A DNA stretch of 64,000 nt from Maniola hyperantus. Lineage: Eukaryota > Arthropoda > Insecta > Lepidoptera > Nymphalidae. Below, piece by piece: positions 32,357-43,356 of the stretch. Numbering within the stretch: position 1 is the stretch's first letter; every line of letters begins with the position of its first letter. The position numbers and the translations under genes were made by a program. The notes under the pieces were generated by a model. The model was not told the origin of the DNA. It made no database searches and saw nothing but the letters and a program-made list of their open reading frames with translations. The DNA lies in the NCBI RefSeq assembly GCF_902806685.2, contig NC_048557.2:5762666-5826665 (forward strand), read 5' to 3'.

Positions 32357-33636
32357 GGTAACAGCTTATAAACTTAATATAGGTACTAATAGTAATAAAA
32401 CACTGCATTTATGGGTGACACTAACATCAAAATAATAACCTTAGACACAACTTTGCACCGAGGATACAATATAAATGAATTTACTTCAATTATTGCAAAC
32501 TTAATATAGATAAGCGTTCCCTTAATGATTGTATTGATTGACAAGAGTGCTGATTAATTCTACTTAGATACTTAGCGGCCATTAGATGTATTGGATTCTA
32601 AGTAGAGATAATGAGAATTGGAAGCTTTCTTTATGCTTTAATCACCATCAATATTGTAATGGTGTTCGCATTATATTTTACTAGATATCTCGCAAGTTCG
32701 TCCGCGGGGATTTACGTTTGTTAAAAATTTTGTGGGAACTGATTTTCGGGGATAAAAAGTAGCCTATGTCCGTCTTTAGAATGCAAGGTGTCTCAGTAAC
32801 AAATTAATTATGCCTGCGACTTCGTCCACTGTGATTAAGGGTTTTTAAAAATACCCTGGAAACTTTCTATTTCTGGGACAAAAAGTGGCCTGTGTCCGCC
32901 CCGTCCTCAGGATGCCTGTGCCAAATTTCGTTAAAATTGGTTTAACAGATGGGCCGTGAAAACATAGCAGACAAACAGACACTCTTTCGCATTTATAATA
33001 AGTAATATTAGTAATTACTACGTTACAAATAAGGGCAAGTGGAATAGGTAAAAGGAGGCTGTCCCAATCATAATTTTAAATTGAATACAAAATCCTATAG
33101 GTAAGTATTTTATTTTTAATTTAGTGAGTAGACGGGCGTCTGGTTCAATGATTTCAGTAGGTATGCTTAGTATAAGATTTTACACCTCACAAACGCAAAC
33201 GTTGATAGTATTCGAGGTTCGAAACACTTTAACGTTAACTTAAAATGTTCCTTAACTGCCTTGTATGGTCTAAGTTTGTCCATATATCTACGGCCAGCGC
33301 TCCAAGTGGAAAAGTTGCGAAATTAAAATCGATGCTACAGAATTCTTGACTTTATAACAAGAAACTTTAGATTCGTTTTATTTTGAAGTTATTTTTTTGA
33401 CTTTTGTACTCTATAAAATGTTGATGAGATATAATATCTCATACTAAACCTACAGTTTAACTGTGTCACGCGAGGGTCGAAATGCCATGTCCGGTATGAT
33501 AACAAAATATTATATTCACTGAGGACATTCAACCTTAAAAGCTAATCTAACTAAAATATTTTTTGTCAATATTCCAGAATATATTTACCAAACAAAAGAT
33601 TAAAACAACTTTACAAAGACGATTTTTCCGAATAAA
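32357..33636. other. Intergenic: repeat debris
   Basis: Two reverse CAGCTAGT-family fragments at 32692-33003 (AAGTTCGTCCGCGGGGATTT; GACTTCGTCCACTGTGATTA) and a CAACGTTGATA-type repeat at 33150-33470. No gene seen; the promoter of the mucin-like gene should lie just above 32356. Confidence 0.5.
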
Positions 33637-34842
33637 TTACGACAATTCACTAGTCACTTCAAAATCTGGCAAATGTCTAATAGTATTTCGAAAATCTGGT
33701 ACTGTACAACAGAATGTATAACCTTCCGCAGGATTATCTGGATGCCATGTTAACCAGCGAAAGTTTCCAGATCTACAAATGTCTTTACAAAAGAAGAGGT
33801 CTCGCGCTTCATGTGATGTATAATACGGATTGTTAATACCAACGAATGCGATTCCACGTTTCGACGCAGGCTCATATACAACCTTGTAATAATACTGAGG
33901 TACTCGTATCACTGGGTTATTGTTAGAGTCTTTGTAAAGATAAATTTCCTCTCTCACACCATATTGATTTGTAAGTTCTGTCACGCCATAAGTACCTGTA
34001 TACATTATTGTATCGTAACCAGCGTTATGCACGTGGTCCCTGAGATCAACCTCTAAAGTATTCCAGTTCCCACCGTTAAAGCCAGTCCACTGTGGAGCGC
34101 AATTTACATAGTGAAATGTTGATCTCTCACTGAAGGCGAACACAAAATCTGTTTTAGCAGCCAAGTGGCCTCTCGAAAGTTGTTGGCTCTGAGTAAAATA
34201 AGTTTCAACTAACGACCCGACAAATTTAGCAACCGCAGCCTTCTGGTTTCTTGGAGAGAAAAGAGTTTCCACTGGAACATTTTTATAATGACCGTCGTCT
34301 TTAAAGTATGGTCGATCCACTCTCGTTTGGTACAACGCGTTATATGGCTTTTGAGTGTATTTCGAGTAAATAGGATTTAAATTAGCGTGATCGAAACAAG
34401 TTTCATAGACGGGATAGAATTGGTTCCGACTTCTGTATCCAACCTCGACGATTACGTTTCCCTCGAAGCACGTGCGGCTGGTGCGTTCACTCAAATGTTC
34501 TGGGGGACCATAGCATCTAAATAGGAAGAATGTGGCTGGGAAGGTAAGCCAGCTATCGTTCCTGAAATTGTCACCTCCTGCACATGTGATAGAGGCAGTT
34601 TCGAGCTGCTGAGTGGCGCTCGGATGACTTATGGCCCCTACTCCTTCACAGCTCAAGATCAGCTCCTCGCCATAATTCAGTCGCACATTACCATTATTGT
34701 CATCCGGTTCCAGGAGACGATTATTTCTTATAATAACAGGTAGAGGTTCCCCAAAATGTATACGTGTGTTCAGAGTACATCCTTCGTAATGTGGCCCGTT
34801 ACAACCGCAAAGAATTAGCAAATAATATAAACGATGGAGCAT
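33637..34842 (-). CDS. Secreted DNA/RNA non-specific nuclease (insect dsRNase family), intronless
   Basis: A 401-aa single-exon protein with an N-terminal signal peptide (MLHRLYYLLILCGCNG). The nuclease core shows SRGHLAAKTDF at 223-233, with His226 as the expected general base. It is followed by NCAPQW at 247-252, whose Asn is the expected Mg ligand, and FNGGNWNTLE at 255-264. This is the order seen in Serratia-type nucleases and in lepidopteran gut dsRNases/alkaline nucleases. Many cysteines (for example positions 65, 87, 110, 125, 149, 248, 352, 356, 378 and 379) fit a disulphide-rich extracellular enzyme. Insect dsRNases degrade double-stranded RNA in gut or haemolymph. Length matches the family (about 400-450). 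The lack of introns could mean retroposition or ancestral intron loss. Confidence 0.93.
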   Translation of the reverse strand: MLHRLYYLLILCGCNGPHYEGCTLNTRIHFGEPLPVIIRNNRLLEPDDNNGNVRLNYGEELILSCEGVGAISHPSATQQLETASITCAGGDNFRNDSWLTFPATFFLFRCYGPPEHLSERTSRTCFEGNVIVEVGYRSRNQFYPVYETCFDHANLNPIYSKYTQKPYNALYQTRVDRPYFKDDGHYKNVPVETLFSPRNQKAAVAKFVGSLVETYFTQSQQLSRGHLAAKTDFVFAFSERSTFHYVNCAPQWTGFNGGNWNTLEVDLRDHVHNAGYDTIMYTGTYGVTELTNQYGVREEIYLYKDSNNNPVIRVPQYYYKVVYEPASKRGIAFVGINNPYYTSHEARDLFFCKDICRSGNFRWLTWHPDNPAEGYTFCCTVPDFRNTIRHLPDFEVTSELS

Positions 34843-36242
34843 GCTGTTGATTTCAAAGAATTTATTAAATTACAAATGTGTGTTGGTATCATTAAAATTT
34901 TTAAATATAAAACATACTAGGTATGTACTAGGTAAATAAATATTTTAACTGTTACATAATTTTGACGCCAGTGACAAGTTGATAAGTCACAGAGAATAAA
35001 ATTGTTTTATTTACGTTCGTTACTTTTGCTATGTTTTACTTATAAGTAGGTTTGCTTCAGAAATTAAGAGGTTCATTTAAAAAACTAAAGTTGAATCGAT
35101 TGTAGGTTGCTTTTCTAGTGGTTTTTTTTATCTTCAATCACGACCTGCCGGAAAAGAACCTCCACATCTTAAAAATACCGTTTGCTTAAAATTGTTCTAT
35201 CATCACCGCAACAAAACCGTGGTTTGTGCAGCTCCTTGAGAACGGTTTGGCCTTAATCCACCACGCTGGCTAAATGCGGATTGACAACAACTTCACACAC
35301 CTATGAGAACATCTTGAAGAACTCTTAGCCACGCAGGTTTCCTCAAGATGCTTTTCCTTTACCGTTAAAGCAAGCAATTGCTTAAAACATACAGGACTTA
35401 AAAGTTAGAGGTGCGTGCAGGGGATCAGCGAACCCTGGAGCCCCGAATAGGAGGCCAACATATTATCTCCCAGGTTATCAAAGCTTAGCTCATGTCTGTC
35501 CACTTTGTATAGCACACTAGCGACTCGATCTGGCTTTGCACAGGTAGCTTTTTACAATTTTCGTAGGCGTGTAAATTTTTGTTTGAATTTTTTTCTTTCT
35601 TCTCCAACTAAGCGTCAAACTTGTGCTAGGAGTAGGTATGACAATTAGTGCAACGGGCGGGGTTTGAACCGTCAACCTTTCGGTTTTCAGTCCACTCATT
35701 TACCCGTTAAGCTAAAAATAAAAATAAAATACCGCCTGTCACTCAGGAATAATGTAGCTTTCAACTGATGTGAAATAATTAACAAAATCGGTTCAGTAGT
35801 TCCAGAGGTTAACCCCTTCAAACAAACTTACAAACTTTACCTCTTTCTATATTAGTAAATATAGATTAAGTAGGTTCCTACGACGAGGACGTGGATACTA
35901 GAACTAGACGAAAAAATTTCTTTATCTAGGTATTAGGCAAGTAGAGGTAGGTATATATATGTATCTACGCAAAAACAATAACTAAAATCACGACTGCTCT
36001 GCTGTAATATACCTACTTACCTGTTGATTTTCTTTTACAAATTTTTTATAGATGAATGGATTCTAAGGATTCATCAAAATCTGTTCAGGTATTAGTTATG
36101 GTGGAACGTGGGTGGAACAAAGAAACTCACATACATATATGTAGTTTCTTTGTTCCATACATACCTACATGAACACTGAAAACACAACACCCCTTTTTTT
36201 GGGCAGTTGTACACCACTATACACATAATAAGTATGAACGCA
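34843..36242. other. Intergenic: SINEs, no gene seen
   Basis: A reverse SINE at about 35200-35470 (AGAACGGTTTGGCCTTAATC to GCGTGCAGGGGATC) and a second, different tRNA-like SINE in reverse at 35590-35715. The remainder is AT-rich. Confidence 0.5.
35590..35715 (-). repeat. tRNA-derived SINE, second family
   Basis: Reading on the minus strand, TAGCTTAACGGGTAAATGAG resembles an A box and GGTTCAAACCCCGCCC a B box. The sister copy at 43095-43220 is better preserved. Confidence 0.6.
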
Positions 36243-36375
36243 AAAAACCCGGTCAAGTACGTGTCGGACTCGTATACGAAGGGTTCCGTACCATCGTACA
36301 AGAAATAACACTTTTTAATTTTTTTGTGATGTATACTTAACCACAAATTCACGGTTTTTGGATTTTTTCCATTAG
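36243..36375. repeat. Family Z fragment
   Basis: AAACCCGGTCAAGTACGTGT, then GAAGGGTTCCGTACCATCGT: the head of the family at 8797, truncated. Confidence 0.6.
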
Positions 36376-36615
36376 GCCCTAAATCGCCCCTAAAGTTTAG
36401 GGGTGATTTATGCCAGCACGAATCAGAATGTCGTATTAAAAGGTATGGTATAAGTTGTATTTACGAGTATAATTCCATAGTTTACGTTTCAAATCACGTT
36501 GTTCTAGAAAACACGCGTTACAGCGCGTACGATTTCCATTTAGCGACGTGCTAAACAAATAGTTGTCTATCATTCTATTTCTATGGAATTATCTATTTTA
36601 TTTATAGCTTAGTAT
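36376..36615. other. Nothing recognised
   Basis: Short AT-rich interval between the family-Z fragment and the SINE. Confidence 0.4.
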
Positions 36616-36850
36616 TTCATCAGCCTAGTGGTTAGGACGTCCGCCTTCTATCGGAGGTTGGGGGTTCGAACCTTTAACTTTTCGGAGTTATGTGCGTTTT
36701 AAGTAATTAAATATCACTTGCTTTAACGGTGAAGGAAAACATCGTGAGGAAGCCTGCATGCCTCTTAGGCATGCAGGCTTCCTCACGATGTTCTCCATAA
36801 TATTCTCAAAGTTGTGTGAAGTTTACCAATCCGCACATGGCTAATCCGCA
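36616..36850 (+). repeat. SINE interrupted by a perfect snap-back hairpin
   Basis: A SINE head (CAGCCTAGTGGTTAGGACGT) and body. At 36738-36763 the body AACATCGTGAGGAAGCCTGC... is followed, after three bases, by its exact reverse complement at 36767-36792; normal SINE sequence then resumes. Arms are 26 bp with a 3-base loop. Confidence 0.85.
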
Positions 36851-37164
36851 AATACGTATACCAATTGACCGAAAAACAATTTTACTAGGTATAATATTTC
36901 AGCGTTTATTAAGACGATCGTAATCGGGTTTTAGTTTTCCACTTTTTATCACTAAAGTAAAAAAAAATATTTATTTAATAATACTTTTTAAAATTAATAA
37001 AACGAATCTAAACAGTTAAACATAAAAATTACAGATCGAATAAATTAAGTAATTAAATTTATTTTTTATTAACTCGAAAAGTTACACGATAAGATTAGTA
37101 ACTACCTGAAACATAACATATACTTACTTACTTACTTAATACTTTTTTTTACAAAATCATTTTT

Positions 37165-37230
37165 ATCAGCAAGGATTCGAACCGCATGCAAGACGATTAC
37201 AGCGCAACACTGCGCCAGAGCTGACCCTAT
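37165..37230 (-). repeat. tRNA-like sequence, third SINE type or tRNA relic
   Basis: On the minus strand TCAGCTCTGGCGCAGTG resembles an A box and GCGGTTCGAATCCTTGCTGA a B box. TCAGC and GCTGA can pair as an acceptor stem, but the anticodon loop would be too short, so a functional tRNA is unlikely. Confidence 0.4.
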
Positions 37231-37482
37231 AATTAAAAAAATTACATTCCCTATATTTAATTTGGTCCAGTGACCACGCTCTCTTTCAAATCTCATTTCC
37301 GTCATAACTACCGAGATAACCACACGTGTACAGTGGACACTGACGAATTGATAGTGACTGTTCATACATGTATCTACTTAAAGTACTTATTAAGTTATTA
37401 GTGTAAACAAAAACAGCTGTTAGTTATTGATAAATGATTGATTAAATATTCAAACTAACGGAGACTTGATGCTTACGACACA

Positions 37483-39738
37483 ATGGATCGTTTTATTCAA
37501 ACGGTAAGCTACGATTTTATGTATTAGTATAGACTATAATATTTTTTTTCAATTTAAATAATAATTAATCATTTCATAAACATATCAAGTAGGTACCTAC
37601 CTACCTAGTTTTGTTGAATGTTTGACTTTTAAACAAATGCATAGGGACTGTTTTATGCCGAATCGAATTTCCTAAAATAAAATAACAGATTAGAACTAAG
37701 TACTATCGCATGTTAAATTAACTAATCTATGGGTTTAGTTGAAGTTTAATGTGCTCTTACTAGAATTTGTAATCATTTCATTTTACTAGTTAAAGTGTTT
37801 AATGGAAGTTTTTTAAGCGAATTATTTGGCGAATTACAAGACTTAGGTAGGTACTTACTTGAGTAGCTAAATTTTTTGTTATTTCTATTCTAAGAAAACA
37901 ATTTATTACGGACCATACTTACTCATAATTTATTAATAGACAATAGGTAGTAATGACTGTACCTATCTGTCGCCATTTTTAAACTTTTGCGATTTTATGC
38001 TTAATTAGATCTGGTGAGCTTTTATTAAGCTTTTTTCTTCTCTTACCCTCTCAGGTTTTCCTTTTTTTAGAATAAGTACCTTTTTATAAAAAAAATACGA
38101 CTGTCCTGCCAAAAAACAAACTATTTTTTTTTTTCATATTTGAAAATGCCGCCATATTGAAATTTTTCAAAAAATTTATAGCCCCTATCACTCGGTATGA
38201 TGATGATTCTAGTCACGCCATACTATCAAATCTGTTTAGATACCTATTTAGAAGTTATGGTGGAGTAAAGAACCTCACATACCTATAATTATACAATATT
38301 ATAATATATATTATACGTATACTATGAAAATTGTATAATATATACTACTTTTTTTACTAGTCGTGTTTAAATAGAAAAGTCCTGACTCCTGACTTGGACT
38401 AAGAAAATTAAAATTTTTCACAGAGGTTGCCTTTATAATTAACAGTAGGTATAATAAATGTTTCATATTGTAGACAAGAACTAAAGATCGGATTTTTTAA
38501 ATCCCCACGGGACAGGGAGTAAAGAAGACGAGCAAAGCCGCGGACATTTGCTAGTAGAACAAGACCGTTGAATAGTCATACGCCATACCCAATTTATTAA
38601 TTACGTCCAAATTACTGCCACTTATCCTACGTTCCACTTTCCTGCTAAATATAGTTTAGTGGACTTTGCTTTGACGATTATTTTGGGTAGGAACGAGTAC
38701 TTATCTACTTCCTGGCTAATGCCCGCGACTTCGTCCGCGTGGATTAACATTTTTCAAAATTCCACGGGAACTCTTTGATTTTTCAGGATAAAAAGTAGCC
38801 TATGTGTTAATCCAGGGTATAATCTATCTCCATTCCAAATTTCATCCAAATCTGTTCAGTCATTTTTGCGTGATTGAGTAACAAACATCCAAATATCCAA
38901 ACATCCACACTTCCATCCCGGAAAATTAAAGAGTTTTATAAAACCTAAATGCAGTCGGACGAAGTCGCTGGCATCATCTAGTTTTTACTAGTACGGAACC
39001 CTTAAAATCACTTTGTTGTCTGTCTGTCTGACTGTCGGTCTGTCAAGAAACCTACAGGGTACTTCCCGTTGACCTAGAATCATGAAATTTGGCAGGTAGG
39101 TAGGTCTTATAGCAGACATTAGGGGAAAAATCTGAAAACCTGAATTTGTGGTTACATCACACAAAATAAATTAAATTGTGGTCATGAACTAATAATTAGT
39201 ATTTTCAATTTTCGAAGTAAGATAAGTTTCATATTATGATTCATATGAAAGGTTCACCTACGCATTCTAGAACAGATTTTTATTTATTTTTAATTTTAAG
39301 CATCATAGTTTTTGAATTACTTACCGTGCAAAATATTGAAAAATACGACTGTAGTACAGAACCCTCGTTGCGCGAGCCTGACTCGCACTTGACCGGTTTT
39401 TTAAATTGTAAACGTGTTAATTATTCGCTCAGCCATTTGGATAGGTACCTCTAGTTATATACCTACCAACTTAGGATTTTTCATTAATTAATAATGTAGT
39501 GACAATACGCATAATATTTCGTTTCGTATATGAACGAAGATGAATCAATCCATTTCTTTTATTTCAGATTGTGCTGTTGCTATTTATAACAGCGGCAGCC
39601 TATGACGTCATGGGTTATATCTTACCGACATCCGTGAAAACTGAAAAGGGAAATGTGGGAACTACGAAGTTAAACGAAACAAATCATGTATCCGAGGATT
39701 ATGTTAAATACAGTTATCTTATAACGACATATTTATAG
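37483..39738 (+). CDS. Small secreted protein, 63 aa, two exons (unrecognised)
   Basis: Exon 1 at 37483-37503 encodes MDRFIQT and ends ACG|GTAAGC. Exon 2 at 39568-39738 follows TTTATTTCAG and opens with IVLLLFITAAAYDVMG. The phase-0 join gives a strong signal peptide, then a short polar tail (TSVKTEKGNVGTTKLNETNH, ending YLITTYL) with an N-glycosylation motif NET. The layout (micro-exon, phase-0 intron, signal core) matches the genes at 29.6-32.4 and 43.4-46.2 kb, though the mature sequences do not visibly align. It could be the 5' part of a longer gene that has lost its end. Confidence 0.55.
37504..39567. other. Intron of the 63-aa gene: repeats
   Basis: AT-rich to about 38500. A reverse CAGCTAGT-family copy at 38716-38915 is followed by a forward end at 38924-38980 (an inverted pair), and family-Z sequence in reverse lies at 38988-39405. 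Confidence 0.5.
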
Positions 39739-40769
39739 TAGGTACTTATCGTAATATTCTAAAGTACTTCGTCTATATGTAATTTTAATAATAATTGAGC
39801 AATATCTAAACCTAGACTGGACGCGTATTGACTGAGCGATTTTCGCTAAGTACTGAAAAACCATTTAGAAATCAATTATTAAGGATAAGCGGCTTTAATT
39901 AAGAACACCCTGGTGTATTAAAATAAGTGTCCGATCGTAGGTCCATTTCAGCCCAACGCGACGTCGATCTGAAGTCAACTTTAGTTAAACTTTAAACTTA
40001 CATGGGCTTAAAGATTTACGTACATACAAACCTTTCAGCCCATGTAACTTTGAAACTATATATTTTTACGGAATTCATGGACAGAGATATTTTGTAAGAA
40101 CGTATTTACTTTCATTATTAGGATTCAAATGAGAATCAAACTACATTTGAAAATTTTGAATAGAGAATGCTTTTATGTTTGCGGTGATAACTACCTACTC
40201 ATAACTACTTCATAAGAACCAAAATTTTAATAAAATAAAAAATTGATATTTTTACTGAAAATGCTCCATTAAAACTAAAAGCTTAGCCCTATCTATAGGT
40301 ATAGGTACTGAATTGAATTAAGCTCGTTCTAGGCACCAAAAGCAGAGTGTCTAATTTTGAGAAGGTTAGCGATACAACGAAAGAATTTGACCGCTAAATA
40401 GTTGTTAGTTGCTACAGACGCTTTAGATGACATGTGGAATGAACCAATGTGCATGTGTCTTAAGTTTTTTTAATAGTGTTGAAATAAGGACTAATCACAA
40501 AGAGCAAGGATAAGTGTTGACTTTGTTCTTGATTATGATGTTTAAGCACTTTAATAATAAAATACTATAAGATTAAAGGGTAGAAATTAAGTATGACCTA
40601 CTATGTATTATTGTAATGTAATGCGACTGAACCAAACTGACCTGTGATGTGAACAATTAAATATTATATATTTTACTTACAAAATAGTTTGATTTCTTTT
40701 AAAACTAGTACTAATATATATTCTGTGTTATAGGTATAAGGTAAAAGTAGGTAATTAGCTACAATTATT
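39739..40769. other. Intergenic, nothing recognised
   Basis: AT-rich. Possible 3' UTR of the 63-aa gene, with AATAAAA near 40555. No further exon found. Confidence 0.45.
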
Positions 40770-41040
40770 GGCGGCCTCCAAATCGGAGGTCGGGAGTTCG
40801 ATCCCGGGCACGCACCTCTAACTTTTAGGAGTTGTGTGCGTTTTAAGTAATTAAATATCACTTGCTTAAACGGTGAAGGAAAATATCGTGAGGAAACCTG
40901 CATGCCTGAGAGTTCTCCATAATGTTCTCAAAGGCCAAGCCGCACATGGGCAGCGTGGTAGACTATGGCCAAACCCTTCTCACTCTGAGAGGAGACCCGT
41001 GCTCTGCAGTGAGCCGGCGATAGGTTGATCATGATGATTG
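40770..41040 (+). repeat. tRNA-derived SINE, head-truncated
   Basis: GCCTCCAAATCGGAGGTCGG with B box GAGTTCGATCCCGGGCACGC, body, and tail TAGGTTGATCATGATGATTG. Copy of the family at 19807. Confidence 0.7.
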
Positions 41041-41348
41041 GCGACCTTATCGCTTAGCAAGCGATCTTTACCAGCTTGCGATTGAGAATTTGAAGACTAT
41101 AGGTAAGTAGGGAGAAATCTCAGAGAGGAGAGGATTAATCCCTTACTAACTAGCACATCTTAATTAATAAATAATCAAATTGAATTGAACAAGTGCGAGT
41201 TGGAGTCGCACACGAACGGTTCCGTACCATCGTACAAGATTAGATAATATTATATTATGAAGAACGGAGAGCGGAGATTTAGAAATGGCGTTTGCACTCT
41301 TGGAATATGGAGCCCTAAAAATAAGTGAGATGTTCCAAACTCTATCCG

Positions 41349-41449
41349 CTTCTAAATTTTCCATATCTATAAATAGGTATATGGATATGGAAAATTTAGA
41401 AGAGCTACTAAAATCTAAAATGCGTAAGTACTACGCATTTAGATTTTAG
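41349..41449. repeat. Two adjacent short hairpins
   Basis: Arms 41349-41367 / 41384-41402 are 19-bp perfect (CTTCTAAATTTTCCATATC). Arms 41408-41426 / 41432-41449 (CTAAAATCTAAAATGCGTA against TACGCATTTAGATTTTAG) follow after 5 bases. Loops are 16 and 5 bases. No repeat family recognised. Confidence 0.75.
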
Positions 41450-41784
41450 AACAGGTCTTAGTATGGATTTGTTGACGTAATGGTGAGGGATTGCCAAGTA
41501 CCTAGGTAATCGTAAGACACCTACATTCCTTCTTATATAATTTTGCAAACTATGTGAACATAATTTTTAGGGTACTGTACCCGATGGATGCCAACGGAAC
41601 CCTATTACTAAACCTCCGCTGTCCGTCCGTCTGTCGGTCAGCTGGTATCTCAGTAATCGTAATAACTAGAGAGTTGAAATATTCACAGTGTACATTTCTA
41701 TTGCCGCTATAACTACAAATAGATAATAAAAAACGAAGATGGCGAATTTCAAAATGGCAAATTAAAAAAATTAAACAGTACATA
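41450..41784. other. Family Z-like debris
   Basis: CCTAAAAATTATG-type text in reverse and CGTCCGTCTGTCGGTCAGCT at 41618-41643 belong to a dispersed repeat with GTCCGTCTGTC; the related block is at 45880-45925. Confidence 0.4.
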
Positions 41785-41942
41785 GGGGCCAATTCTCTTG
41801 TACACAATCTCTAAACTAAACTAAATTATCAGGTCTAAATCTAGTGCTATCCTTTTCCGCAAGCAACATTATGAAAGGGGCAATAGATTTAGACGTGCCA
41901 TTTTAGTTTAGTTTAGAGATTGTGTACAAAGGAATTAGCCCC
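41785..41942. mobile_element. MITE family M2, copy 1
   Basis: The left end GGGGCCAATTCTCTTGTACA runs to TCTCTAAACTAAACTAAA. The right end TTTAGTTTAGTTTAGAGATT runs to AGGAATTAGCCCC. Together they form ~38-bp inverted ends. The ~80-bp interior contains TCCTTTTCCGCAAGCAACAT. Confidence 0.85.
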
Positions 41943-42186
41943 ACAAGTGTTGCATTACATCTTGTACGATGGTGCGGAACCCTTCGTGCGCGAGTCCGAC
42001 CCGCACTTGACCGGTGTTTTGTAGTTTGTACATAATCCTCCCCTATATCTATTGCAAAAAGATACGCCAACCATATGAATTATGATGATATGATGGCATA
42101 CAGATACCGACAGTTGTAGGCTGTAAGAAAATCAGGAGTTCACGCCGTGGCCGTATTTTTCCAAAAAAATTTTTACAAAAAAAATA

Positions 42187-42738
42187 AAAACCGACTTCGA
42201 TACACAAACACTAAAAATTGAAAAATAATTTAATTTATTACCGAATATATTATGTATACAAGAGTTAATATAGTTCCATAATAATAGTTTTAGTGCCGGT
42301 GCCAATTAGCTTTAGCTGCGCGAATCGTCTAGACTTCATATTTTTATGAGACTCCACAATGGCACCTCATTGGCACCGAACCCCAAAAATATTATTTATT
42401 TATTTATTATATAAATTTTTTATTTCACAATTTTTAGTGGCCCCATGGAATTATGCTATGACTGGTTAAAAATCTACTGTTTACTAAGCTATTACACTGA
42501 TCGCGACCAATTTACTCTTATCCGTTGAGGAGTTCCAGTATCTATCTTCGAAGATGTTCATCAGATCTTCACCAAATTTAAATGGGACCAACTTTGAACT
42601 ATACCCTTTCAAACAAAAAAAGAATTTTCAAAATCGGTCCAGGCGTCTTCGAGTAATCGGGGAACATACATAAAAAAAAAAAAAAAAAGATTCCGACGAA
42701 TTGAGAACCTCCTCCTTTTTTTGAAGTCGGTTAAAAAT
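42187..42738. mobile_element. Element with AACCGACTTC / GAAGTCGGTT ends
   Basis: Begins AAACCGACTTCGATACACAA and ends CTTTTTTTGAAGTCGGTT. The ends are inverted over about 10 bases, with poly-A/T tracts inside. The interior (ATCGGTCCAGGCGTCTTCGA) is non-coding. A truncated right end recurs at 17065-17115. Confidence 0.65.
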
Positions 42739-42901
42739 TAAAATAATTTTATACTAATGTTTGTACATATTAAACTATTCATATCGATTCCGGTAACAAT
42801 TAATATGAATCGTCATTATTCTATCACCATTTATAAATAAGTTAGGTAATTTGTCTAAGTACCTACCTTGTTAAAGATTTTTTTTTTTTTAATAGAATAT
42901 T

Positions 42902-43062
42902 GTGGCTAATTCCATTGTACACAATCTCTAACCTAAACTAAAATGACACGCCTAAATCTATTGCTATCCCTTTCATAATGCTGCTCGCGGAAAAGGATGG
43001 CATTCGATTTAGATCTGTTAATTTAGTTTAGTTTAGAGATTGTGTTCAAGAGAATCGGCCCC
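42902..43062. mobile_element. MITE family M2, copy 2
   Basis: Same inverted ends as 41785-41942 (TTGTACACAATCTCTAACCT; TTTAGTTTAGAGATTGTGTT), but the interior runs in the opposite direction (TTTCATAATGCTGCTCGCGG). The two copies lie 960 bases apart. Confidence 0.85.
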
Positions 43063-43094
43063 ATTAGCCATGTTAAATGACTAATATTCCCTTT

Positions 43095-43220
43095 ACCTCT
43101 CCAACTAAGCGTCAAGCTTGTGCTAGGAGTAGGTACGACAATAGTGCAACGGGCGAGGTTTGAACCGTCGACCTTTCGGTTTTCAGTCCACTCCTTTACC
43201 GGTTGAGCTATTGAGGCTCT
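43095..43220 (-). repeat. tRNA-derived SINE, second family
   Basis: Minus-strand reading: TAGCTCAACCGGTAAAGGAG (A-box region) and ACGGTTCAAACCTCGCCCGT (B box), then a short body ending CTTGACGCTTAGTTGGAGAG. Better preserved than 35590-35715. Confidence 0.65.
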
Positions 43221-43356
43221 AATTAAATAATTATCACCACTAATTAATTTAAAAACTTTATAAAATATGATGTTATCGTGGTTTCTTTTAACATTGTCTG
43301 TTTTAATGCAACAAATTAACGTGTTTTAAACCGCAGTTGGCAAAGGTCAGCAAAAA

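Noticed and set aside
37165..37230. Functional tRNA gene on the minus strand
   Set aside because: A 5-6 bp acceptor-like pairing exists, but the anticodon loop would have five bases; SINE or relic is more likely.
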